NCBI GenBank assembly: GCA_947179155.2
Contig: OX359284.1
Coordinates: 6,814,432-6,878,431, forward strand
From: Hedera helix
Lineage: Eukaryota > Streptophyta > Magnoliopsida > Apiales > Araliaceae
Direction of reading: 5' to 3'
DNA length: 64,000 nucleotides
Shown: in pieces, positions 1 through 12,137 of the stretch
How the letters are laid out: every line of letters starts with the position of its first letter
Position numbering within the stretch: the stretch's first letter is position 1
Program-made: the position numbers and the translations under genes
Notes under the pieces: generated by a model
The model's input: the letters and a program-made list of their open reading frames with translations, nothing else
Database searches by the model: none
Told to the model about the DNA's origin: nothing

Positions 1-1444
1 CGCAACGCCAATCCAGCCATTCCTTATGGTGTCCGCAAGAAAGCTAGGGGCCACCACAAGAATAAGGATCACTGCGCCTGGCATTTCTAGATAACCTACA
101 TTTAGAGGAATGATTAGTGCTGCTAGTATGAATCCTTATTTCAAGGTAAATATTTATTGTAATGGTGATAACATCCTTAATTATCACCATGTGTCCATCC
201 TTTTCATCTTGTGAGGAGTTGAGAAGATGGACTGAATATTTATTCCTATTCCAAGCTAAATGTAGTTAAATTTTTAGTAAATAACAGTGTCACTTAATGC
301 AAATTCTATGCAGAAAAAATAATTATAATTACAAGAACTACAAAGCTAATGACTATGAGATAAAACAACACTTCAAAGATGCATAAATTAAAGAAGCTGC
401 AGAGAGATTTAATGACAATCCAATTACAACATGTACATCAAGTTCTTGAAAATCTCACAAAAGTACTAAAATTAACACTCATTTATGCAATTCAAAGCAA
501 TATCTTACTTTTGATACGTTGAGGGAAGAATAGCCGCAATATTACTGCAACAAAAGCAATCCATTTTCCAATTTCTCCCCTGCATTTCCAAGCAAATTAA
601 AACTAAAAACAAGAATATAATTGAGGAGATCATTCTCTCTTGGATGATAAACAACAAACTAAAGACAATGAAGATCACCTGAAAAGGTTGAAGATTATTG
701 AAGGAAGACTCAAGAAGATGTACGGAACCAGAAGTGCAGTTAGGATTTTGGTTCTCCAGTTGGTTCTATCCAAGATCAACAGATAACTACAGAACAATAG
801 TAAAAGTAAATTTGTTAAGTTGTTAGCTAAATTAATTTAAGAAGTGAAATTAAATTGGAAATGAAACAAGATCTAAGATTTTATGTACTGCAAAAAGAAT
901 AGTATAATAAGAGAGACTTCACAGAAAATCATCTCACATATTAAAATAAGTGGTAGTTCATAAAAAAGATGCAAACTTTACATATAACGTGTAAAAAGGG
1001 GTTATTATTGAATATTGATTCTGCATTTGGATGTCAATACTCCAAGTACAAAACCCAAATCATAATTGAATTTAATTTCTGCAAATGAGTTATATTCATA
1101 TTAAATTGGAGAAACATAAAACCCAAATCAAATTAACACCATTTACAAGAAAATATAACACATTCACATTCCATTTACTATAAATCTAGTGATCAACTAA
1201 AGATTTAATTAGCCTATCATTTCAAGTAAACAAATTTGGAGAAAGAGAAAAAAAAAACTCTTACATAGCTGCAAATGAAGCAACCCAAGCAAGAAAAGAA
1301 GTCCTAAAGCCAAGCCCACCAAGCTTTGATAGCATGATTAGCTAGCTTTTTGGCTGCCTGCTCAAGTTCTTTGAAATCAAAACTCATCAATTCACTTGCT
1401 ATTGTTGTATCAGTTTTCATTGCCAAGAAACTCTTCTTCCCCAT
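1..1444 (-). CDS. COR413: COR413 plasma-membrane-type cold-acclimation protein, partial at the window edge, proximal exon 1 frameshifted
   Basis: COR413 proteins are multi-pass membrane proteins induced by cold and ABA. Four exons can be read on the minus strand: exon 1 1265-1444, exon 2 679-786, exon 3 509-579, and exon 4 from 95 off the left edge. Each has GT/AG borders and matching phases. Family-typical pieces are KKLANHA and FAAM-type exon-1 residues, YLLILDRTNW at the start of exon 2, GKWIAFVAV in exon 3 and LEMPGAVILILVVAPSF followed by NGWIGV in exon 4. The start at 1444 follows the family N-terminus (MGKKSFLAMKTD). Exon 1 is 180 nt where the frame needs 179: one extra base in AAAG before the LGGLGF motif creates a stop, and a conserved Gly is Arg. 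Either this exon is dead or one base is a sequencing error. Exons 2-4 are open. An intact duplicate of exon 1 lies upstream (3236-3423) and could supply the start. Confidence 0.85.
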
Positions 1445-2129
1445 CATCTTGTTTGATAATCCCAAAAAAAAATTAATATCAATTATTTTCTGTGTTCTTA
1501 TAAACACATACTGTATATAAAGCGAGAGATATGCTTAAAATTGCAAAATTTTGAAATGTTTGCATTTTAAAATTAATCAATATTTAATTATTTTTTGATT
1601 ATAATAAAGAATAAATTATACATGAGCTAGATAGATTGGTTTGTTTGGTTAGTTTGTGTGGACAGAGGTGCCATGTGGAGACTCAATAATTGGTAGGTGG
1701 GCTTTGCTATCTGTTTTAAATGATATCTTTTGCCAGTTGTCCTCCTCCCTCTTGGACTTCTCATCAAAACTAGGGGAGTACTATTTACTCATTATTTAGT
1801 TACCAATTTAATGTAAGTTACCTTCTAATATATGTTACTCCATATTTCATAGGGTAAGAAAGTATAATTTATTTATTTCTTTATTTCTTTAAAAAATAAA
1901 CTGATGAATGTTTCCTCAAGCTCGTTCGTAGCTGTTTTATTTGGATATTTTTGCCTTCTTTAAGGGGTTGAACGCCATTTTCGGTTCAGAAAATACTTAT
2001 ATTGCGAATAGACGCATCAATTATTATTCATGCATTTATATTGATTTACAGATTATGTCATTGTGTTTACTCGTAACAAGTGTCGATGCTTTTTTTTATC
2101 GCAATATATAAAAAAGACTCTTCAGAAAA

Positions 2130-2156
2130 TTGGTTCTATCCAAGATCAACAGATAA
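2130..2156 (-). pseudogene. Truncated copy of COR413 exon 2
   Basis: Minus-strand sequence with the same splice acceptor and first nine codons (LLILDRT) as exon 2 at 679-786. The homology ends abruptly at about 2130, which marks the breakpoint of the tandem duplication. Confidence 0.75.
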
Positions 2157-2382
2157 CTATAGAACAATAGTAAAAGTAAATTTGAAATTGTTAGCTAAAT
2201 AAAGTTAAGAAAGGAAATTAAATTGGAAAAAATTAAAACAAGATCTAAGATTTTGTGTACTACAAAAAGAATAGCATACAAAGAGACACTTCACCGCAAA
2301 TCATCTCACATATTTATATAAGTGGTAGTTCATAAAAAAGCTAAAAACTTTACATATAAAGCATAAAAAGGGGTTATTATTG

Positions 2383-2953
2383 ACGCAGGACAGAATACTC
2401 ATACTAGGGTCCACGAGGGTTCTTGAATCCACAAGAAGAAAGTAATAAAACTAAGTTTTATTGAATAATTGATCAAAGTTGTCAAGCTCAAAGAGCTACA
2501 ATTGTTTATATAGTAAGAAAACCCTAATAAGCAAACCCTAAAGAGCTGTTCGGCAATGACTTATAAGTTCGTTTGGTCAAACGAACTTATAAGTCATTTG
2601 CCATAAAAAAGTGTTTGGCAATGACTCTTTTTTTTTACTTATAAGTTGAATTATAAGTCAAAAAATATAAGTAACATATTGTTACTTATTTTACATGACT
2701 TATAAGTCATTTTTCTTAAGTTTGGTCAAAATATATCAAATGTCCATTATGCCCCTAACATATTATGCTAAATTACTTGCTCTATCCTTCAATTCCTAGC
2801 AAATCCAGAAAGAAGCAGAGTATAATGACCACCCGGATTGACCGTTCTTTCCAAAACGTCGTTTACACGTGAAAAACCCTAGTTTTTTGCCCAAATCGGA
2901 GTTTAACCCGACTTCTGGTTCCATATATAATTATGCTAATTCATCAACATCAA
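2383..2953. mobile_element. Insertion in the distal COR413 intron copy, including a hAT-like MITE
   Basis: The two intron copies match up to GGGGTTATTATTG (about 2370-2382) and again after AATTATTG (about 2946-2953). The roughly 570 bp between is absent from the proximal copy, and ATTATTG flanks it as a likely 7-8 bp target duplication. Inside, 2552-2603 is a near-perfect palindrome built on ATGACTTATAAGT, and related phrases recur to about 2712, as in hAT-type MITEs. The left part (2383-2540) resembles a fragment of an LTR element. It may be a composite insertion. Confidence 0.5.
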
Positions 2954-3235
2954 TTATTGAATATAGTTTCTGCATACGGATGAGATCCATATTCAGTTGG
3001 ACCAAATATAAAACCCAAATCATAACTGAATTTAATTTCTGCAGATGGGTTATATTCATATTCAATTAAAGAAACATGAACCCCAAACAAAAAATTAACA
3101 ACATTTGCAAGAAAATATAACAGATTCACATCAGAGCTTAGCACATTCAATTTAGTATAGATCTTGTGATTACCTAAATATTTAATTAACCTATCATTTC
3201 AAGAAAACAAATTTGGAGAGGGAGAAAACTCTTAC

Positions 3236-3423
3236 ATAGCTGCAAAAGAAGCTACCCAGGCAAGAAAAGAAGTCCCAAATCCAAGGCCACCAAGCATAAC
3301 ACCGCTAACAGCATGATTAGCCAGCTTTTTGGCTGCCTCCCCAAGTTCTTTTAAATCAGAACTGAACAACTGACTTGCCATTGTTGTATCAGTTTTCATC
3401 GACAAGAAACTCTCTTTCCCCAT
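3236..3423 (-). CDS. COR413: COR413 duplicate first exon, intact
   Basis: A second COR413 exon 1, 62 codons plus two bases, opens with MGKESFLSMKTDTT and continues through KKLANHAV and LGGLGFGTSFLAWVASF to a splice donor at 3235 (AT|GTAAGAG). The donor phase equals that of the proximal exon 1, so it would join in frame to exon 2 at 786. It has no frameshift, but carries three extra residues before LGGLGF compared with the family. Its own downstream copy of exon 2 is cut after about nine codons (2130-2156), so this copy cannot make the protein alone. It lies upstream of the truncated gene on the same strand, which makes splicing into exons 2-4 at the left edge possible. That joining is inference; the exon itself is plain in the sequence. 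Confidence 0.75.
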
Positions 3424-4094
3424 CGTCTTGTGTTTGAGAATCCCAAGAAAATTTTAATCCCCAACTATTTTTCTCTATGCGTTCTTTTATACACGTCTAG
3501 AAGAAAAGATGGAAAAAATATCTTCTATTCAATTAGAATATTGTCAGGGTTTCGACTGCCGACACAGCTCGCTAACGGATTACCTCATAAGTTCCTTTTC
3601 ACTCTTTAAATAAAAGCAAAACTAATCGGTAAATTCAGATATTCGCCAAGGATAAATCAAACTCTCTCCATTATTAATTATTTGTCGTTATATAATTATT
3701 TTTTATTTGACATTTATAAATTTTTAGGAGAATGTAATGACTATTTTTTCAAATTATCCTAATAAAATATTTGTATTAATTTTTTTTCTATTTTTAAGGC
3801 TGATTTAATATAACTTTTTATTTAAAAAAATATATTTCAAATATTATAAAATAATTTATAATATTTATTCTCTCTTTTATTTTCAAGAATTAATAGACTA
3901 GAATATATAAAAGGATAGTATTGATATTTTGGATAAATTGTAATTCTTTAGGTAAAATATTAATTAAAATTTTTAATTATTATATATTAACTTAAAATAA
4001 CATATAATTAAGAATAGATGGGGTAATAAAGAATAAATTATTATTTTTTTTAAAATAAAAAAATAAGATTGGCTTGTTTAACTAATTTTTGTTG

Positions 4095-4100
4095 ACCGAC
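4095..4100 (+). promoter_or_regulatory. DRE/CRT core (ACCGAC) in the distal COR413 promoter copy
   Basis: ACCGAC followed by GTGCC, 672 bp upstream of the distal COR413 ATG. DREB/CBF factors bind this core in cold-induced genes. The aligned position of the proximal copy (about 1660) reads GGACAGAGGTGCC and lacks the core. A six-base match in AT-rich DNA is weak evidence on its own. Confidence 0.3.
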
Positions 4101-4559
4101 GTGCCCTGTGGTGACCCAATTATTGGTGGCTGGATAACAAATATCTGTTTTCAAATGCAATCTTTTGCCGGTTTGAGTGCCATGTGGTGGCCCAATTATT
4201 GGTGGGATAACAAATATCTATTTTGAAATAATATCTTTTGCCAGTTGTCCCCCTTCCTCGACGAATACGAATCCTAATGACCCTAAAGATAAAATAAACT
4301 AAAATTATTTATTTTTTGAGGTCCGGTTATTGGTAATAAATGGGACAACTCATACTTGATTTAGTTTCATTTTATTAGAATTAAGAAAATATTCGAACTT
4401 TATTTTTTTATGTTTTTAAACTAGCATTAATTTGCTGTGAATTTTTAATTTTTTAAAAAAAAATAAACTGATAAACGGCACATCTTCCTCAGCTTGGTGG
4501 TGGTTGTTTTATTTGGATATTTTTGCCTTCTTCAACATTGAAGTGCCAATGTATTTTTA

Positions 4560-5203
4560 TAAAAGTATATAAAAGAGTAATGCTGCTTGTTACGATAAAT
4601 TTGTGTTGGATTATAATTATAAAATATATTAATATATGAGATTAACTAAAAGTATGAAAAGTTCTCACTTATTATACATGTTTAAAAAGATTACTATTAA
4701 TACTTCTCTGACAATTAAAAAATCAACGTAAGTATTTGCAATATATACACATATATATTGTTACGTCAGGCCCAAAGAAAAAGGTCAAACCCACATTGGT
4801 TAAACCCAAACACAGATGTTGCCGAGTCACGGTCCAAGTTAAGAGAACATCTCCTGACTGACTGAGAGACTCACACATCTGTCTCTCAAGTACATAATTG
4901 CTCTTCGAACACACAGTGCTCCTCAAACAACGCACTTGTTAGGTGATGGAATGTCTTTTGCCAAACCCTTTGCCCACATGCTTGGGTAGACAAGTTGATA
5001 AGATAAGAGTAAAGACTATAAAGTGAGATTTAAAATGGTAAAAAAAAAAGAGGGTTGGATGTACATTTTTACTGACTTTCTTTCTTCACATGAAGCGTTC
5101 CACAACGTCATTGTCACCGACCAAAGTGAGAGTTTGTACAGGTCTGAGTGAGGAAACTATTAATTGAACACTATAAAGAATCTTTTCAGTTTAGTAAATT
5201 GCT
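4560..5203. other. AT-rich intergenic DNA
   Basis: No coding sequence recognised. A less AT-rich stretch at 4745-5000 has only short frames with no family resemblance. Confidence 0.5.
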
Positions 5204-5411
5204 ATTCAACGTCTCTCTAAGAGGAAAAATTATTCCTTGCCCCTGGGGCATGAGGAATAGTATGCTCCCCCTCTCACATGAGGGTAGAGCCCACGTGTAT
5301 TGAAATCCGTGCACAACGCGTGGGCTCCACCCTCATGTGAGAGGGGGAGCATACTATTCCTCCATGCCCCAGGGGCATGGAATAATTTCTCCTCTAAGAG
5401 AGTTTGAATGT
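5204..5411. mobile_element. Foldback/hairpin element with about 90-bp inverted arms
   Basis: Left arm 5204-5297 and right arm 5317-5411 are reverse complements with about six mismatches and one gap, separated by a 19-bp loop. The arms are GC-richer than the surroundings and contain TGCCCCTGGGGCAT-like and CCCCCTCTCACATGAGGG-like segments. The inverted symmetry runs into ATTCAA at the outer ends, so no separate target duplication is visible. It is best explained as a foldback MITE; transcribed, it would form a long hairpin. Confidence 0.7.
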
Positions 5412-8400
5412 GTGAAATCTTGAAAAACAAGTTGGAATGCAGTTTTAACTAACTTTTTTCAGCAGGAGCGGGACAACTCTGGCCCATCTGTTGATGGAAG
5501 TAGTATAATTTCAATCGAAGTCGGCTTGTCCAAATTAAAATGGGCTAGGGCCTTTTTGTTTACTACATTTGGTGCATTTTATTTGGGCTCAAGTTTTGCT
5601 CCATGGAATACTTGGTACTCAACTTCATCACGTATTCACGTACCCTATAGTTTTAACATACTGAATCACAATTATATAATCATTATTAATTTTTAAAAAT
5701 AAAAATGTACACTCCATTTTAAATTATATTATCATTACTAATTTTAGAAAATTTTAAATTTTAAATTAAAATAACTCATTAAAATGATAAAATAATAAAA
5801 TTTATAATAAATAATACTTTTTAGATAGTATATAATGTTAATTATTGTATTAATTAAACTTAAAAAAAATTATATCAAATTTAACCTTTAAAAAGTCAAC
5901 AATGATCAAATAATATGATACATATAGAATAATTTTTTTGTCTATTTTAAAAAAAGAATATATATATATATATATTGTAACTATGAAATTATATAATATC
6001 TCTAATTTTTTCATTATTTTGTTATTAGTAATATTTTAGCATTCCACAATTAGTCTACAAACGAAAAATAAGGAATTATTAGTATTTCTATGAAAAAATA
6101 TTTTTAAATTTGGACTGATTATCAAATTAAAATGATATCAAGTGAATAAATAACTGATTCAATTAATAGTCAAACTGTTATTAATTTAACGACATTATTA
6201 ACATATAATGTATAATAAATATATTAATTATTATTATATATTATATATAATATTTTATAAATATGTAAAATTAATCAATTTCTCCAGATTCTGTGCATAC
6301 TGCCAATAGAAATGAATATATATGCAAAATCGCTCCTTTCTTTTTTAGACGCGTAGCCTCTAAAACCAACACTAAGAAAAATCATGCAGAACCTGTACAC
6401 GAGTCCCTAAGTCCAGCTGGTAAAAGAAAAACATTATATCCTCCATCATCATTAATTCTCTTCTTCTTTGGTAACGGTGGCTTTCTGCCTTCCTTTTTCC
6501 TCTCTTTCGCCTTCTCACCATCACCACCTACTCCTCAATTCTCTCAGTTTAGATCCCAATTTACCCGACCACTCACCAAACTCAAACACCCGGTTGTTCT
6601 CTTGGCTTCATCGGACAAAACTCGGACTTTGAACATTGACGCTTAATCAACAATAGGATTGAAGGCTTGAAGCTAAAAGGGGTTATTATATTCATGTTTT
6701 GTCAACTCCAACTTTCCCAAATCATGACCTAAAGAGAGGTTGCACTGTTAATTCTTACCCAGACCAATTAAGATTATTCATGTCATATGATTTTCTTCCT
6801 TGTTCCATTCCTTCTGCGAACTCCCCAATGATCGGTAAAATCCGTGAATTAGTGACCTGTTCATTTGGTCGCCTGATTTAACCGCGGATTCACCAGATTT
6901 TACCCATTTTTGACAAACATTGGATAGATGATCTACATCGGATCGAAGCACAGACTAATTTTAATTTTTATCCGTTAAACTATCGATCCGATCCAATTTT
7001 TAAAATTTTGTGAAAATATCATAATGGAATAAGTCCACACAATCTTGGAAATTTGACAGTTGGAAGTCGGGGCAATACAAATATAATCTCTTGACTAAAT
7101 TATTTGAAGTGGGGCATTAACAAGGAAAACGCGGTTTGGAATCAAATAATATGATATGCAAAAAGTCCGTAACTTTGAAAGAACGTTGTTTTAGATATTC
7201 AAAAATAATATAAAAGTGACGTGCGGTCTGTGTTATGCTTATATCATTAATCTTGAATTTTTAATTTCCATGAACTTATCCATTTAAGATAATAATGTAA
7301 AGTAATGGCCATTATATAACATGTTCTATATAATTAAATCTTGAAATATATACTTAATAATCAACTACATCAAGTGATTTGTTTTTTGTTTTCAAGAAAA
7401 TAAAAATAACCCCGAACGACTGATTTGGTGGTTAAGGAGGTTTACTCTCTTTCTTGATTTTTTAAATTTAAATTTTCAGGTCAATATTTATGAGAAATAT
7501 CTTGAATGCGTTAAATCAATATGAGAGGCGCGCCCTTAAAATGACTGTGTAAGAGATTTAGCCTTATTTAACGCGTAAATTAGTCCAAAAATATTTTTAC
7601 CGTTTAAGGTGGGTTTTATCAAAGTTTTACAAATTACATAATTTAAAGAAATTTCAGAGAAGCAGGTGAGTTTTATGGAATATAATATAACATATTGTAG
7701 AAGTCAGTGGAGAAAAAAAAATTCAGTTTAGTTTTTTTAAGAAAAAATAAGGCGGGACTTCTCGATTTGGAAATATATACTTTTGATTGTATGTATTGTA
7801 ATCAAAAGATACTAATTTTTTATGTGTTTAATGCTTGAGCATAATGAGACTGCCTCTAAAAGCTTGGCATTGACACGGTCTGCTATAATTAATTAACAAA
7901 ATTAACCAATATTTGATCCTGATGCTTTGTTCGGTGGGCTGGAACCTGTTTGATAATCATCAAACCTAAATATTATAAATCTTTAACTACTTTTTTTATG
8001 TATAAAGTACTCTAATGTAGCTTAGTTGATAATTAAAATTTAATAAATCTTTTTTGTATATGATCTGGTACACCATATATATACTAATACTATTTTGATA
8101 GGATCATTGATTTATAGATAAAAACAGTTGGAAAAATTCTTTGAAAAATAATTTAAAAAATTTAATAAAATAGAATTATCTTTATGGTTTTATACAAAAT
8201 AACAATTATATATATATCATGTATCTATAATATGAATTGTTATCTAGTATTTGGTTGGATTATCACGTTTTAATTTTCGAGTATCCTCAAGATCTTTCTT
8301 CCTATGAGACCTTATACTAAATCTGAAATGTAGTCTCCAAAGCACCATTCTAGAAAAATACTTTGTGTTTTTCTTAGAAGAAGAGAGAGGGTATACGCTA

Positions 8401-9606
8401 TTTAGTCTTTCCTCTGATTTGAAATAATAACCTTATTTACGTATCTGATCAATGATATATTTATATTCTTATTGATCATTCTCTCTCTCATGAAACTGAT
8501 TCATATTAGGATATGATGAGGATCCTAAGGGATTCCTATTATGAGTCCAATACTTATTCATATATTATTATCTAATAATAATATACTAAATAAATATTAA
8601 TTACAATTAATTTCACTAAATAATTATGATTGCACTTTAGTCCAGGAATTAAATAAAATAAACCATTTACTAATTAATTGTAAATATTTTATCTATAGAT
8701 GTACATAAATATTTCTGAATTAAATATAATCTTAATATATTTAAACTAATTTCATAAGTCCATAATTTATCTTCATTTGATCATAAATTGATTTAACAAT
8801 TAAATCAATCATTTTAATAATAAATATTAAAAGACTTGGCCAAGATTCTATGATCAATAATAAATTATCTTATGAAAATCTTATAGATGTTTTGATAATA
8901 ATAATGTTCATAGTATTAATTAAATATATTAATTAACATTTCGATGTATTAATTAACACAATATAATTTTACTCGTTGGAATATTAAATTAATATATTTA
9001 ACAATATTAAGTCCATTATTATTTTAAAATTAAGAAACGTTAACAAATTAGTATTTACGTGAAAATATTTTATAAATAAAATATTATCACATGATCCGTT
9101 TAATGCACACCGTTAATGCACTAGTACTTTAATTAGAAGTTCAATTTTCATGATCAAGATAAATCATCTATATTAAAGCACTATAACGTACATGATAATA
9201 TTTCTAAATTATCATAGATTATAAACTATTATATCTTTATTTATATATATTACATATGATTTATATCTTCTGTGTATAATACTTATTTATACACATAAAT
9301 CATTATATATATAAATTTGGAGATTTATATTAAACATAATAAATGACCATTTAATGAATGTCGAATGATGTACTTTTATTAATAATAAATGTCTAACATT
9401 AATAAGCAAATATAATTTTATTGGTAGGGTTCTAAATCCTTTTTTTATGGTGAATATAATTGGAGTTAAAGAGAAGTAGATTTCAATACAAATTATTTTC
9501 AACACCAGAGGAGTCTTCATAATTCTCAATGTTTTACTGTATTAATAAACAGAACGTGTCATATCTCAAATTTGTGGTAGTAAGTTTTCAACTTATAGCT
9601 GACGAT
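5412..9606. other. AT-rich intergenic DNA without recognisable genes
   Basis: About 4.2 kb, mostly above 70% A+T. The only sizeable frame, 6293-6646 (117 codons, Ser/Phe/Pro-rich), matches no family I know and is not called. Short TA tracts occur at about 5958-5976. No LTR, TIR or RNA gene could be supported. Confidence 0.5.
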
Positions 9607-11790
9607 ATGTTTAATTCTACTTCTTCAGATTCTTCTCATGACAGGATTGTCATTGATAATATCGATTTTTGTAATATGCATGCGTCTCATATTAATGATT
9701 CAAAAATCCCATATGAGAGACAATTTTTTTCTAGTAACCAAGAGGCAGAAGAATTTTATAGAGCCTATGCATGTAGTACTAGATTTGAAATAAAAATTGG
9801 GGCAAGTAATAAATATGCTCGTTCGAACATCTTGTCCAACAAATTTTTTACATGTAAGAAAGCTAGAAAACCAAATGAAAAAAAGAAACAAGAAATTGAT
9901 AAAGTTGAGGGTAATAAGGTGAAAAGAAAAAGAGATTCTATAGGTCGCGCGATGTGTAAAGCTAGAATGTTTGTTGTTCATCTGAAGAACGAAGAAAAGT
10001 GAAAAGTCTCAAAAGTTGAGTTGAGTCATAACCATAATCTAATCACTCCAAGCAAGGTCAACCTCATTGAAACATGAAGAAATATAACTCTTTTTGCCCG
10101 AACTTTAATTGAAACATTAAATAGCGCAGGAGTTGACCCAAGTAAGATGACGGGAGTTTTTAGTGAAATAGGAGGATGGATAGATAATGTGAATTTTAGT
10201 GATATGGATGTTCGGAATGTCGTGCGAGACATAAAACGTGACACAATAGATTCAAATGATGCCTAAGCAGCATTGCAGTACCTAAAAAAACTTTCAGCAG
10301 AAAATCCTCTATTTTTTCACGATATCAAACGAGATGATGATAATCGCATTGCATGCATTATGTGGATAGATTACAAATCAATTATAGTTTACAAGAATTT
10401 TGGAGATGTAGTGACATTTGATACTACATATAGGACGAACAAGTATTCAATGTCATTTGTTCCTTTCACGGGCGTAAATCATCATTATAATTTCATCTTG
10501 TTTGGCTTTGCTCTAATTAAGGACGAAACAGAGGATACTTTTGCATAGGTTTTTCAAACTTGGCTTGAAGCGATGGAAAATAAACCACCAGTTACCATTA
10601 TCACTGATCAGGACAAAGCTATAACCAATGTGATTGGTAGGATTCTTCCCAATACACACCATGCCCTTGCACATGGCATATTAGTAACAAATTCCCTAAG
10701 AAATTACACACGTTGTATGATGAGTACCCAACATTTAAAGATGATTTTAATTGTTGTGTGTATAAATCATTAACAACTGAGGAGTTCAAGGAGCGATGAG
10801 AGAAGTTAATGATTGATTATGAGTTGCATGATCATGAGTGGCTCCAGTCACTTTATGTAATGAAACATAAATAGGTGAAGGCATACACAAAGAAGTTTTT
10901 TGTAGCGGGAATGACGACTACATCAAGGAGTGAGGGAATGAATAGTTTATTCAATGACTATGTGAATCCTACAACGAGTATTAAGGAATTTATCGTCAAC
11001 TCACAAAAAGCCATTGAGGAGCAGGTTATTGCAGAAAGAAAATCCGATTACACAACTTGTCATCGAATGTGAAGTATGACTCTAGAATCTCCATTGGAAA
11101 CAAATGCTGCGAGGGTTTATACAAAGGAGATGTTCAGACGCTTTCAGGTTGAAATTGTAAAGTCTCATAAGTTTATAATGCAAAAGATGCAACATTTAAC
11201 GACACCGAAAACAAAGTCATATGTAGTGTAAAAGGAAAACAACATTGCAGATTCAAACAGGTACTTTACTGTTGTTAATAATGTTAAAACTGAAGATATA
11301 CTTGTACTTGTCAAAAATTTGAACATTCAGGTATGCTCTGTAGACATATTTTAAGACATATGATTGCCAAAAGTACTGAACAGATACTTAATAAATACAT
11401 TTTAAGCCGGTGGTGTAGAGATTGTAACAAAGTTAATGCTAAAATACCAAAGATTTTGACTGACATATCTAACTATGAGGAATCACAGACAATGCGGTAT
11501 AATTATTTAGTTAAGCTGCTTTTACGCTTAGCTTCTACCGGATCTTGCTCAATCCAAGGTTTTAATCTTGTTGTACAGCTGTGCATTGACAATCAATCCA
11601 TCGTTGAGCAATTTGACCCCAATAATATTAATGTAGAAAATGTTCCAGAAATTAGTATTAAAGAAGATGAAGCGGATGATGATGAGCCATTATTGGATCC
11701 TATTTGTTCACAAACAAAGGGGCGCAAAGAGCTAAACGAATAAAGAGTGAGATCGAAGAGGCTGCTAATTATAACCATTGCGAAAGTGTG
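9607..11790 (+). pseudogene. FAR1/FHY3-related (MULE transposase-derived) pseudogene
   Basis: FAR1-related proteins are transcription factors descended from Mutator-like transposases. From ATG 9607 the first block carries the FAR1 DNA-binding region: YERQFFSSNQEAEEFYRAYA, the CKAR segment and SHNHNL, the expected zinc-ligand order. The MULE transposase core follows at 10273-11070 with DVVTFDTTYRTNKY, ITDQDKAI, FFVAGMTTTSRSEGMN and YVNPTTSIKEF. A SWIM-like remnant, MLCRHIL, is at 11333-11353. The frame is broken by stops at about 10000 (TGA), 10074 (TGA), 10264 (TAA), 10546 (TAG), 10796 (TGA) and 10873 (TAG), plus a frameshift near 10680 and further damage after 11070. Several stops sit where the family has Trp or Gln. 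No flanking terminal inverted repeats were found, so a dead host FRS gene and a dead Jittery-like transposon are both possible. Confidence 0.85.
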
Positions 11791-12137
11791 TAATATGCGG
11801 TATAATGACCAATCATGATAAAAGAAATCACTACAAAGTATTAGGCAAAAAAAACCCCAAAGTTTGATTTTATTCTTCTTATAGTAAGACTTGATTGTTT
11901 CTTGATATTGTAATTATTTAATATAATTTTAATTACAGTAAAGTTATTAATTATGGTTCTAATTTTTTTCATAAAAAATTAGTAACTATGGTCGTTATTA
12001 ATTATGGTTTTATTAAATTTTATTTTGTTAAAAAATAATAATAATTATGGTTGTATAAAATTATTAACTATGTTTGTTTAATAACAATAATAATAATGGT
12101 TGTATAAAATTATTAATTATGGTCTTTTTCCTTTAAT
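11791..12137. other. AT-rich low-complexity spacer with a degenerate short repeat
   Basis: AATTATGGTTGTATAAAATT-like phrases recur several times between 11945 and 12125. No gene seen. Confidence 0.5.

Larger units (their letters stand above)
760..4545. repeat. Tandem duplication of COR413 promoter, exon 1, intron 1 and start of exon 2
   Basis: The interval 760 to about 1965 reappears, diverged, at 2130 to about 4545. Shared landmarks are the exon 2 start (760 and 2130), the exon 1 region, and promoter phrases such as ATCTTTTGCCAG (about 1725 and 4230) and TTGGATATTTTTGCCTTCTT (about 1941 and 4512). The distal copy is longer because of an insertion at about 2383-2953 and a local 75-bp duplication near 4100-4245. 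Confidence 0.7.

Noticed and set aside
6293..6646. 117-codon frame, possibly a transit-peptide-like first exon
   Set aside because: No family motif; composition follows pyrimidine-rich DNA, and no convincing continuation or splice donor was found.
6699..6881. 60-codon frame after it
   Set aside because: No recognisable domain, and no link to the preceding frame.
7405..7560. SINE-like sequence with weak A/B-box resemblance
   Set aside because: B box does not match, no poly(A) tail and no target duplication.
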